From contig JAEZKZ010000048.1 in assembly GCA_023415305.1 (NCBI GenBank), positions 1 through 5,160 on the forward strand: 5,160 nucleotides of DNA, read 5' to 3'. Source of the DNA: Bacillota bacterium (GTDB lineage: Bacteria > Bacillota > Clostridia > Acetivibrionales > DSM-1351). Positions 1-5,160 of this stretch are shown in pieces. The translations under genes and the position numbers were made by a program. Every line of letters begins with the position of its first letter. Position 1 is the first letter of the stretch. Under the pieces are notes generated by a model. That model saw only the letters and a program-made list of their open reading frames with translations, did not search any database and was not told the DNA's origin.

Positions 1-1403
1 GGCTGATAACACTTGGCTACAAGCTTCCGAAATATGGAGCTGACGGCAAGTGGAGTGGCAGCGGGGAAACCTACAATGCTATTCTGAGTTTCCAAACCTA
101 TTGTAAGAATACATATGCCGGAATTCAGCAAGGGACTTCCGAGAATAGAAAGCAGTTTGAGCACTATTATTGTGTAGCTCCCACAGGAAAACTTGATAAG
201 ACAACGTATAACGCGCTGGAGAAGGAATTACTTAGAAGGGTTAATGCAGGGAAGGAGGAGAAGGTAGAGAAGAAGGAAGGTCCCGAGAATGAGCCGGTTA
301 AGCTATCAAAGGAAAGAGAGATAATAAATCAGTATCGGCAAAGATTTCTGAATGATAAATCCATCAAAATGGATTTAGATACTCCTGAGAAAAGATTGGA
401 ATGGTATGATAGTGTATTAAAAGAAGAAAACATAAGCTATAAATTTTATCAAATTGAAGGAGAAGAGAGATACTACTCGAATATAATAAATGGCTACGGA
501 ATGTGGCTTAACTCGAGATATCACAATCCTGTATTAGACGCTGTTGGTCAAGGTATCGTAGATACAATTATAAGTAACATTGAAGGTATTACAGCTTTAC
601 TAGATCCAGATACGTGGTACGCATTGTATCTCCTGTTTGCAGATTTTAAGTATCTATCAGATGAAGAAAAAATCTTAAAAATAGAATTACAAAATCAGAT
701 AGTAAATAGTGTAAAGGAAGCTGCAGAAGAATTCTGGGATGGCGATGCCAGCGTAAAGGCGTATTACATATCAAGGCTATTAAGTGAAGTTGGAATTAGT
801 ATTATTGGTAGCAAAGGGTTAGGTAAGCTTTCTCAAATAGCAAAGGCAACAAAATTAAAAATAGCTAAGATACCAATTAAGCAGCCTAAAGTAAAGAAAA
901 AAATCGAGAACTCGATAGATGAGTTTCTGAAGGGTTCAGATAAGATAGACGAAGTTGTTGAGGGTGGCTCTGGAACAATTAATGGTCTGAAAATCATTGA
1001 TGGAAAAGTAGATGGAAAAATCCCATTGGATGAATATCAGAAATACAGGCAAATAAGTGTTCATAATGGAACTGCAGATACTATGACTTTAGGTAAATTT
1101 GATAATGGTGGACCAACCAGTTATACAAAAAAGGCTGGAGATAGTACATATTTTGATTTAGGAGATGAGTGGGATAAAATTACTAAAAAATATGGATTAG
1201 ATATTCAAGGAAAACAAATGTTTGAATATTTTAACAAGCCAGCCTTAGATGATGCTGTGAAAGCTGGAAAAAAGATTAGATTTTCGCATAATCCTGAGAT
1301 ATATGGGGATTGTACATTATCTTGGGAGTGGAATTATTTGAAAAGCTCATATGGGTATACAGATATAATTAAGAAAGGAGATTTTTGGTATGCAGTTAAA
1401 TGA
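1..1403 (+). CDS. Polymorphic toxin, C-terminal part (peptidoglycan-binding domain, pre-toxin region, toxin tip); 5' truncated
   Basis: The frame is open from the left edge (first full codon at base 3) to TGA at 1401-1403, giving 466 visible residues. The ATG at 369 is internal, since coding sense runs through it with no ribosome binding site. Residues about 1-78 resemble a peptidoglycan-binding (PG_binding_1-like) domain, with LGYKLPKYGADGKW, then ETYNAILSFQ, then APTGKLDKTTYNAL. Residues about 80-105 are a Lys/Glu-rich linker. Residues about 180-300 are a helical stretch (DPDTWYALYLL, then YYISRLLSEVG and GSKGLGKL) typical of pre-toxin regions in polymorphic toxins. Residues about 320-466 form the likely toxin domain, with STYFDLGDEWDKI, FNKPALDDAVKAGKKIRFSH and a GDFWYAVK end. 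I do not recognise its family or activity. The wall-binding module and the overlapping small gene suggest a secreted or surface-displayed antibacterial effector. The N-terminus and export signal lie outside the window. Confidence 0.8.
   Translation, partial: LITLGYKLPKYGADGKWSGSGETYNAILSFQTYCKNTYAGIQQGTSENRKQFEHYYCVAPTGKLDKTTYNALEKELLRRVNAGKEEKVEKKEGPENEPVKLSKEREIINQYRQRFLNDKSIKMDLDTPEKRLEWYDSVLKEENISYKFYQIEGEERYYSNIINGYGMWLNSRYHNPVLDAVGQGIVDTIISNIEGITALLDPDTWYALYLLFADFKYLSDEEKILKIELQNQIVNSVKEAAEEFWDGDASVKAYYISRLLSEVGISIIGSKGLGKLSQIAKATKLKIAKIPIKQPKVKKKIENSIDEFLKGSDKIDEVVEGGSGTINGLKIIDGKVDGKIPLDEYQKYRQISVHNGTADTMTLGKFDNGGPTSYTKKAGDSTYFDLGDEWDKITKKYGLDIQGKQMFEYFNKPALDDAVKAGKKIRFSHNPEIYGDCTLSWEWNYLKSSYGYTDIIKKGDFWYAVK
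1374..1380 (+). promoter_or_regulatory. Ribosome binding site of the immunity gene inside the toxin gene
   Basis: AAAGGAG lies 9 nt before the ATG at 1390, within the codons for the toxin's KKGDF segment. The placement fixes the immunity start and couples its translation to the toxin message. Confidence 0.8.
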
Positions 1404-1737
1404 AACAGAAACAATGGCTATGGAAATTAGTAAAATAATTAGAGAAAAATTAAAGGGAAAAGTTTTTTCAACGGAGATTTATAATGTTATCGATGATGTT
1501 AATCATCGTCAATTTAAAATAAGATTTTTGGCATATGATTATTTTTACGTTGTTTTTCAGTATGAAAAAGATATTATTGGATGTGCTATTGAGCAAGGAA
1601 ATAATATATATATTCCATTATTGAAAGGGCAACATTGTTATTCAAGTGAGAATTTAGGTAACTATTTTAACATGATGGCAGATGAGTTAGAGCTTAGAAT
1701 TCCAGATAAATTTTTGAAAGCTCGTGGTTGGTTATAA
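1390..1737 (+). CDS. Putative immunity protein for the upstream toxin
   Basis: This 115-residue soluble, acidic protein starts at an ATG that overlaps the end of the toxin gene by 14 nt in another frame. A good ribosome binding site, AAAGGAG (1374-1380), lies inside the toxin's last codons, 9 nt before the start, which supports this ATG over the nearby internal ones. There is no signal peptide or membrane segment, so it should act in the cytoplasm. Visible features are an aromatic core (FLAYDYFYVVFQYEKDIIGC) and a closing segment LELRIPDKFLKARGWL. I do not recognise a named immunity family. The role is inferred from position: a small gene translationally coupled to the 3' end of a polymorphic toxin is nearly always its cognate inhibitor. 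Its AT-rich composition matches the toxin tip, which suggests the two moved together. Confidence 0.75.
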   Translation: MQLNETETMAMEISKIIREKLKGKVFSTEIYNVIDDVNHRQFKIRFLAYDYFYVVFQYEKDIIGCAIEQGNNIYIPLLKGQHCYSSENLGNYFNMMADELELRIPDKFLKARGWL

Positions 1738-2088
1738 GATTTATTATATTATGGTTATACTTTAGGACTTCCAACTACCTAAATCCCAGTCTCTTAATTC
1801 AATATCATGGCTCTCATGAAGTGACGTAATCCATGATATGAATTAAGAGACTTTAGTAAAAAAATTGCCTTGGGTATACAATCGGATTTTAAGGTGTGAT
1901 TCCAATTAGTTCATATAAACGTACTGTTTGTAATAAAAATTTGTTGCAAAAGGTGCGTTTTATTATTCAAAAAAATGAGTAGATTAAAAATCAGCTATTC
2001 TCCATGAGGATACCGGAGTAAAATTTAACTTCCCAGCCTATATCTTAAAAAAGTGTTTTTTGCAAAAGCAAACGGGTCACCGAACTGG
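1738..2088. other. Gene-free spacer between convergent genes
   Basis: This 351-bp spacer separates the immunity gene stop and the agrC stop, which face each other. I find no convincing gene on either strand. It holds a long imperfect inverted repeat (1788-1852) and a small 6-bp hairpin just before it (TTTAGG at 1761-1766, CCTAAA at 1778-1783). It also holds a repeated TTGCAAAAG 9-mer (1944-1952 and 2060-2068). No run of T follows the hairpins in the direction needed for a classical intrinsic terminator. A short open stretch at 1988-2091 (+), containing HEDTGVKFNFPAYIL, has no start or ribosome binding site and could be a decayed gene fragment. Confidence 0.6.
1788..1852. repeat. Long imperfect inverted repeat (22-bp stem, 20-nt loop)
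   Basis: The left arm at 1788-1810 (AGTCTCTTAATTC, then ATATCATGG) and the right arm at 1831-1852 (CCATGATATG, then AATTAAGAGACT) pair over 22 bp with one bulged A in the left arm. The loop is 20 nt. Neither side has a T-run straight after the stem, so a simple Rho-independent terminator is doubtful. It may be a 3'-end stabilising or termination hairpin for the toxin-immunity message, a remnant of a small mobile repeat, or a structured RNA. Confidence 0.8.
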
Positions 2089-3426
2089 TTAAACCACCGC
2101 CTGTACCCGCTTTAAATTAAATGATATAAGGAACTCCGTCAATTCAGGTGTGCTATTAATTTCTATGCTGCCATTGCAGCGATTAATTTCATTTTGAACG
2201 ATACTAAGGCCAAAGCCCCGGGTTTTCGAAGGGTTATCCTTTGTTGAATATCCTGCGTTAAATATTTTGCTTTTATCCGTCTCAGATATCATAGGCCCAT
2301 TGTTTGATATCGATATAAAATAACGATCACTCTGAACATAAGTCCTGAGTAAAACAAACTTATTATCTTTAATAATGAAGTTCATTGCTTCAAAGGCATT
2401 TTCTATAATGTTTGATAAAACGGTTACAGCAACATCCTCCTGAATATTGGCCGAGGGCAAGGGTTCTTCAAAAGCTGCTTTTAACTCGATACCTTTTCTC
2501 AGGCCGTTGTTATACTTGACATTTATTACAGCATCCACCAAGTCGTTACCAGAATCAATAGATATGTTTTTGGTGGAAGAATTATTTGCATAATTGTTTA
2601 TATAATGCTTTATTCTCTCGTTTGTGTCGGGCTTGTTTAAAGTACATAAACCGAAAATTGTATTCAGATGATTCTTGTATTCATGGCGCTCTTTGGCCAC
2701 CAGTTCATTAAAGTCAATAAGCTGCTGGATATTCTCTTTTTGCATTTCATTGGCATACTGAAGAAGCTCTAATTTAGAGCCTTCGCGGAAGGCTGAAACT
2801 AAGGCTAGAATCAGCATTAAATATATGAAAAAGGTAAATATGTTAAAGATGAATGCCTTTTCAAGGGAACTTGTTAAATAAACATTTGTAGCAATCATAA
2901 ATGCAATTGCAGTTGATATTAAAACCAATACAGACTTATATCTTGACCTAACAGGAGTATTACCATTGAGCCAGGATAGATTATAGGAATTTTTACGCAT
3001 AATTAATATACACATAAGTTCAATTGCTTTAGCAATGATACTGCAAATAAAAATATAATAGTTATTTTGTAATAGTTTATTGATAGGTATATTTGTTATT
3101 ACTAATCCGCATATTGATATAAGAGTTTCAATAATTGAAATTGCTATGAAAATTAGAAAAGTCTTAATTATAGTTTTGAATATAGCCGAATTAAATGTAA
3201 AGTTAAGCAAAATAACTGTTAGTAAAGAAATTAGTATTGTATGAAAGCCTAAAGGCATAAAATATGAAATCCAATATGTATACGTAGTGTATACAAGAAC
3301 AGATAATAGAAGTTTAATTATATTTTTTTTACGGAATTCTTTATAGCCAGACAACAAAGCAAAAGCATACATGAAAATAAAGCCTTCTAAAATTGTAAAT
3401 AATAGTTCACTAGCAGTAAACAACAT
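2089..3426 (-). CDS. agrC: AgrC-type sensor histidine kinase (HPK10/GHKL family)
   Basis: This membrane receptor kinase should sense the peptide signal made by the adjacent agrB/agrD products and phosphorylate an AgrA-type regulator. I chose the ATG at 3426 (445 residues): GGAAGGGGTG sits just before it, and the ATG at 3441 has no ribosome binding site. Residues about 5-212 hold six or seven hydrophobic segments, the usual AgrC sensor. A helical linker (LQYANEMQKENIQQLIDFNEL) follows. The phosphoacceptor box is ERHEYKNHLN with His248. The ATPase domain shows the N box (NIIENAFEAM, about 339-348), a G1-like NNG (375-377) and the G2 box RGFGLSIV (403-410), all of which look functional. It is the last gene of the agrB-agrD-agrC order, separated from agrD by a hairpin. 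No response regulator follows; the next gene is convergent. The kinase family is clear. The AgrC name rests on the HPK10-type His box and on the neighbours. Confidence 0.88.
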   Translation of the reverse strand: MLFTASELLFTILEGFIFMYAFALLSGYKEFRKKNIIKLLLSVLVYTTYTYWISYFMPLGFHTILISLLTVILLNFTFNSAIFKTIIKTFLIFIAISIIETLISICGLVITNIPINKLLQNNYYIFICSIIAKAIELMCILIMRKNSYNLSWLNGNTPVRSRYKSVLVLISTAIAFMIATNVYLTSSLEKAFIFNIFTFFIYLMLILALVSAFREGSKLELLQYANEMQKENIQQLIDFNELVAKERHEYKNHLNTIFGLCTLNKPDTNERIKHYINNYANNSSTKNISIDSGNDLVDAVINVKYNNGLRKGIELKAAFEEPLPSANIQEDVAVTVLSNIIENAFEAMNFIIKDNKFVLLRTYVQSDRYFISISNNGPMISETDKSKIFNAGYSTKDNPSKTRGFGLSIVQNEINRCNGSIEINSTPELTEFLISFNLKRVQAVV

Positions 3427-3450
3427 GGACACCCCTTCCATGACAGTAGT

Positions 3451-3487
3451 AAAAACCCATAAATACTATTAGTATTTGTGGGTTTTT
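3451..3487 (-). terminator. Intrinsic terminator or attenuator between agrD and agrC
   Basis: Read on the - strand, AAAAACCCACAAATAC pairs with GTATTTATGGGTTTTT around a 5-nt loop, with one mismatch in 16 positions. The stem ends in GGGTTTTT followed by ACTACTG, so the U-run forms the 3' side of the stem base. It lies 30 nt after the agrD stop and 24 nt before the agrC start. It probably lets only part of the transcripts continue into agrC. The A-run on the other arm means it could also work in the + direction. Confidence 0.75.
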
Positions 3488-3517
3488 AAGCACTAAGTAG
3501 GTATGTTAGCAACTATG

Positions 3518-3622
3518 CTATTCCTTAGGCTCATAATAGTACCAAATTTTAGCTGCGCCTGCAACTAAGCCAGTAATAAGTAAGGAACATAACCCGATTG
3601 ACTTAAGTAATTTTTTCTTCAA
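3518..3622 (-). CDS. agrD: AgrD-like autoinducer precursor peptide with Lys at the Cys position
   Basis: This 34-residue peptide starts with TTG at 3622, with a very good AGGAAAGGAG (3631-3640) 8 nt upstream. It stops with TAG. The upstream in-frame GTG overlaps that site, so TTG is the likely start. The N-terminus is basic and amphipathic (MKKKLLKSIG), followed by a hydrophobic stretch and AGAA, then KIWYYY and EPKE. The location between agrB and agrC and this layout are those of an AgrD precursor: membrane-bound leader, ring segment, acidic tail. In clostridial AgrDs the ring begins with Cys (sometimes Ser) followed by a hydrophobic residue and Trp; here Lys25-Ile-Trp fills that place. The only Cys is residue 12, in the leader. 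The tail is four residues, shorter than usual. It is either an unusual signal precursor or a degenerate one. The gene itself is well supported; the chemistry of the product is unknown. Confidence 0.82.
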   Translation of the reverse strand: MKKKLLKSIGLCSLLITGLVAGAAKIWYYYEPKE

Positions 3623-3630
3623 TAGAATCA

Positions 3631-3640
3631 CTCCTTTCCT
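3631..3640 (-). promoter_or_regulatory. Ribosome binding site of agrD
   Basis: AGGAAAGGAG lies 8 nt before the TTG at 3622. It decides the start of the small peptide gene, which has no ATG. Confidence 0.85.
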
Positions 3641-3684
3641 GTAAATTTGGATATACTTCTAAATAAATAATCCCTCAAATTTAC
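3641..3684. repeat. 9-bp inverted repeat over the agrD promoter region
   Basis: GTAAATTTG (3641-3649) and CAAATTTAC (3676-3684) are perfect inverted copies with centres 35 bp apart, roughly three helical turns. One arm lies between the -35 and -10 boxes of the proposed agrD promoter; the other directly abuts the agrD ribosome binding site. It could be an operator for a dimeric regulator. In a transcript reading through from agrB it would form a stem next to the agrD ribosome binding site. Confidence 0.55.
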
Positions 3685-3695
3685 AAAAAAGTCAA
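3667..3695 (-). promoter_or_regulatory. Candidate sigma-A promoter for agrD
   Basis: A -35 box TTGACT (3690-3695) and a -10 box GATTAT (3667-3672) are separated by 17 bp. They match the consensus at 5/6 and 4/6 positions. Transcription would start near 3660, about 40 nt before agrD. This would let agrD be made independently of agrB. Confidence 0.5.
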
Positions 3696-3722
3696 TAAAA
3701 AATTAATTTATAATAAAATTAC

Positions 3723-4289
3723 TTATGTTCCAGTAATTATTTTATTCTTAAAAAATTGATATAAAGTAAGTAAATATGTACTAATTACCGACAATTCAAC
3801 GATTTGAGCGGGTATAAAAAAAAAGTCGATAAATAACGTTAGAGATGTCAAAATAAATGTAAGAATTTTATAGTTTCTTTTCTTTTCTTCTACCTTTTTT
3901 GTCCGTACAGGGGCTATAGCAACACCTATTAAGGGCAGCAGTACGATAAATATTATTTCAATAAAGTCCGGTAATAGGTTCATTCTACCCACCACAATAC
4001 TTAGTATCATTGTAAGGAAGGACACTATAATGCAAACGGGTTCGCTCTTGGCATGATATCCCCCTATGAAGGGTCTGAGGAAAAGAACCGCAATAAAAGC
4101 CAAAAGGTATTCTTTCCATAATGAAAAGAGAGAGAAAGCTATAAGCATCAGTAGAAACTTATACAAATCCGAAAAGATACATATCAGGCCATAATTTATT
4201 CTTTCGACTTCAGATTCCGAATACTCACCGTTCTTTACAACTGCATCAGCTACTTTATTGGCAAGCTTTCTGTAAAAGGTAATCTCCAT
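3723..4289 (-). CDS. agrB: AgrB-type accessory gene regulator peptidase
   Basis: This is a membrane cysteine endopeptidase of the AgrB family, which cuts the C-terminal tail off AgrD and closes the ring. I chose the ATG at 4289 (188 residues): a GGGGGGG run lies 5 nt upstream, and homology to AgrB begins here (MEITFYRKLANKVADAVVKN). The open frame can be traced upstream to a TTG at 4325, without a ribosome binding site. The catalytic His79 and Cys86 are present in RPFIGGYHAKSEPVC with the usual spacing of seven. The APV motif (about 126-128) is followed by a basic KKVEEKKRNYK stretch. Hydrophobic segments at about 36-57, 60-75, 84-101, 106-127, 142-161 and 163-180 fit the multi-pass topology. 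It is the first gene of the agrB-agrD-agrC cluster, 100 nt upstream of agrD. The enzyme looks intact, in contrast to its odd peptide substrate. Confidence 0.92.
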   Translation of the reverse strand: MEITFYRKLANKVADAVVKNGEYSESEVERINYGLICIFSDLYKFLLMLIAFSLFSLWKEYLLAFIAVLFLRPFIGGYHAKSEPVCIIVSFLTMILSIVVGRMNLLPDFIEIIFIVLLPLIGVAIAPVRTKKVEEKKRNYKILTFILTSLTLFIDFFFIPAQIVELSVISTYLLTLYQFFKNKIITGT

Positions 4290-4333
4290 AAATACCCCCC
4301 CAAAATCACTCATAATTTCACACAACTACTTAA

Positions 4334-4362
4334 ATATTACCATAAAATTCAATATAAGTGAA
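4334..4362 (-). promoter_or_regulatory. Candidate promoter for agrB
   Basis: A TTCACT -35 box (4357-4362) and a TAATAT -10 box (4334-4339) are spaced by 17 bp, about 45 nt before the chosen agrB start. Each matches the consensus at 4/6 positions, so this is a moderate candidate. Confidence 0.4.
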
Positions 4363-4447
4363 TTTCGGGATATTGGCATTTGGGGATATCGACAGAGGCC
4401 GGTGTAATGTAATATGGTGTCACCCGCAGTCATGGATGATGGCATAA

Positions 4448-5160
4448 TTATAACAATTGGTCAAGGACCTTTTCAGGAACAGTATTAAATAAGGAGCTTA
4501 TGGACTGTCTCATTTGAATTCTTATAATACTTTCTGCAAAAAGAGGTGCTGCTGAAAGCATATGAATTTTTTTATTATCAGCAATAAGAGGACTATAGAC
4601 GGTGTCAGTTGTAAGAAGCTTTTCAATACAGCTCTGATTTAATCTCTCAAGACCTGTGGGATTAAGAAGAGTATGGGATACACAGGCAAATATTCTCTTT
4701 GCTCCATGGGTATTAAGCATATTGGCTAGAGCAATGAGCGTTCCCCCGCTGATAACAAAGTCATCTACAATGACAGCATCCTTACCCTGAACGTCACCGA
4801 TTAATTCGAGAACTTCTGCATTCTCACTATGATCAGTACGGGTTTTATCACCAATTACAGTGGGTACGTTCAAATATTTTGAGTACGCTCTTGCCTGCTT
4901 CGCAAACCCCGCGTCGGGAGATACTATCACATAATTGTCGAGGTTAAGCGACTTGATATACTCGCAATGCAGAGGCATTCCTGTAAGATTGTCCACCGGC
5001 TTCTTAAAAAAGCCCTGTACTTGGGGACTGTGCAAATCCATTGCTACTATTCTGTCTGCTCCGGCAAGTTCAATACATTCGGCACAGACCCTGGCACGGA
5101 TTGATACGCGAGGCTCGTCTTTTTTATCCCCTTTTGCATATCCGAAGTATGGGATAATAG
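4448..5160 (-). CDS. prs: Ribose-phosphate pyrophosphokinase (PRPP synthetase) paralogue; N-terminus beyond the window
   Basis: The enzyme makes phosphoribosyl pyrophosphate from ribose 5-phosphate and ATP for nucleotide, His and Trp synthesis, in the cytoplasm. The frame stays open past the ATG at 5041 to the right edge, so that ATG is internal and 236 C-terminal residues are visible of a usual 310-320 or more. Signatures in order are IIPYFGYAKGDKKDEPRVS (catalytic flexible loop), GADRIVAMDLHSPQVQGFF with the metal-binding His, PVDNLTGMPL, VSPDAGFAKQARAYSK, KTRTDHSENAE, and the PRPP-binding loop VIVDDFVISGGTL. The loop reads YAKGDKK where the common class I enzymes have YARQDRK, and the PRPP loop has ISGGT instead of IDTAGT. 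This looks like a divergent paralogue rather than the housekeeping copy. A purely regulatory, Prs-associated-like protein is possible. It is not evidently in one operon with agrB: 158 nt separate them and agrB has its own candidate promoter. Confidence 0.88.
   Translation of the reverse strand, partial: IIPYFGYAKGDKKDEPRVSIRARVCAECIELAGADRIVAMDLHSPQVQGFFKKPVDNLTGMPLHCEYIKSLNLDNYVIVSPDAGFAKQARAYSKYLNVPTVIGDKTRTDHSENAEVLELIGDVQGKDAVIVDDFVISGGTLIALANMLNTHGAKRIFACVSHTLLNPTGLERLNQSCIEKLLTTDTVYSPLIADNKKIHMLSAAPLFAESIIRIQMRQSISSLFNTVPEKVLDQLL

Noticed and set aside
369..371. ATG at 369 as the start of a separate toxin gene
   Set aside because: The same frame is open to the window edge and encodes a peptidoglycan-binding-like domain and linker. 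No ribosome binding site precedes the ATG.
2059..2072. TTTGC-AAAA-GCAAA hairpin followed on the - strand by CACTTTTTT, a possible agrC terminator
   Set aside because: The stem is only 5 bp with little GC, and the T-run begins several bases after it. It may still act weakly, but it is not strong enough to annotate.
1988..2091. Open stretch on the + strand containing HEDTGVKFNFPAYIL
   Set aside because: It has no start codon with a ribosome binding site, is about 34 codons long and overlaps the end of agrC. I could not link it to a known family.
4398..4427. GCCGGTG / CACCCGC inverted arms downstream of prs
   Set aside because: There is one mismatch in seven, a 16-nt loop and no following T-run, so terminator function is not supported.
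5039..5041. ATG at 5041 as the start of the PRPP synthetase
   Set aside because: Conserved family sequence (YFGYAKGDKKDEPRVS, GADRIVA) continues in frame upstream to the right edge.
1..5160. CRISPR arrays, tRNA or rRNA genes, insertion sequences
   Set aside because: I saw no regularly spaced repeats, no tRNA-like cloverleaf with a CCA end, no rRNA motifs and no transposase reading frame.

Overview
The window looks like a low-GC Gram-positive chromosome, most likely a clostridial Firmicute of the Ruminiclostridium/Acetivibrio kind. The reasons are the strong AGGAGG-type ribosome binding sites, the AT-rich spacers, an agr-type quorum-sensing locus and a secreted toxin with a peptidoglycan-binding domain. 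The genus is inferred from style, not from a marker gene.

Layout. Bases 1-1737 (+ strand) carry the 3' part of a large polymorphic toxin. It has a peptidoglycan-binding repeat, a Lys/Glu-rich linker, a helical pre-toxin region and an unassigned C-terminal toxin tip. A small gene overlapping it by 14 nt is almost certainly its immunity protein. Bases 1738-2088 are a gene-free spacer between convergent genes and hold a long imperfect hairpin (1788-1852). Bases 2089-4289 (- strand) are an agr locus in the order agrB, agrD, agrC: a membrane peptidase with intact His/Cys catalytic residues, a 34-residue AgrD-like peptide (3518-3622, TTG start), and a membrane histidine kinase of the HPK10/GHKL type. 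Bases 4448-5160 (- strand) are the 3' part of a divergent ribose-phosphate pyrophosphokinase gene that runs off the right edge.

How the parts work together. AgrB should process the AgrD peptide, and AgrC should sense the product. No AgrA response regulator lies in the window. The agrD gene seems to have its own promoter inside the agrB-agrD gap, with a 9-bp inverted repeat over it. A strong hairpin between agrD and agrC should make agrC expression lower than agrD expression.

The main surprise is in the peptide. It aligns well with clostridial AgrD precursors (the order small residues, ring, aromatic residues, E-P), but the residue that normally forms the thiolactone or lactone (Cys or Ser) is a lysine, and the C-terminal tail is only four residues. 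AgrB keeps its catalytic residues. The system may therefore make a non-thiolactone signal, or it may be degenerate; the sequence alone cannot decide. The second point of interest is the toxin tip with its immunity gene. I cannot assign it to a family, and it sits in DNA clearly more AT-rich than the peptidoglycan-binding part upstream.
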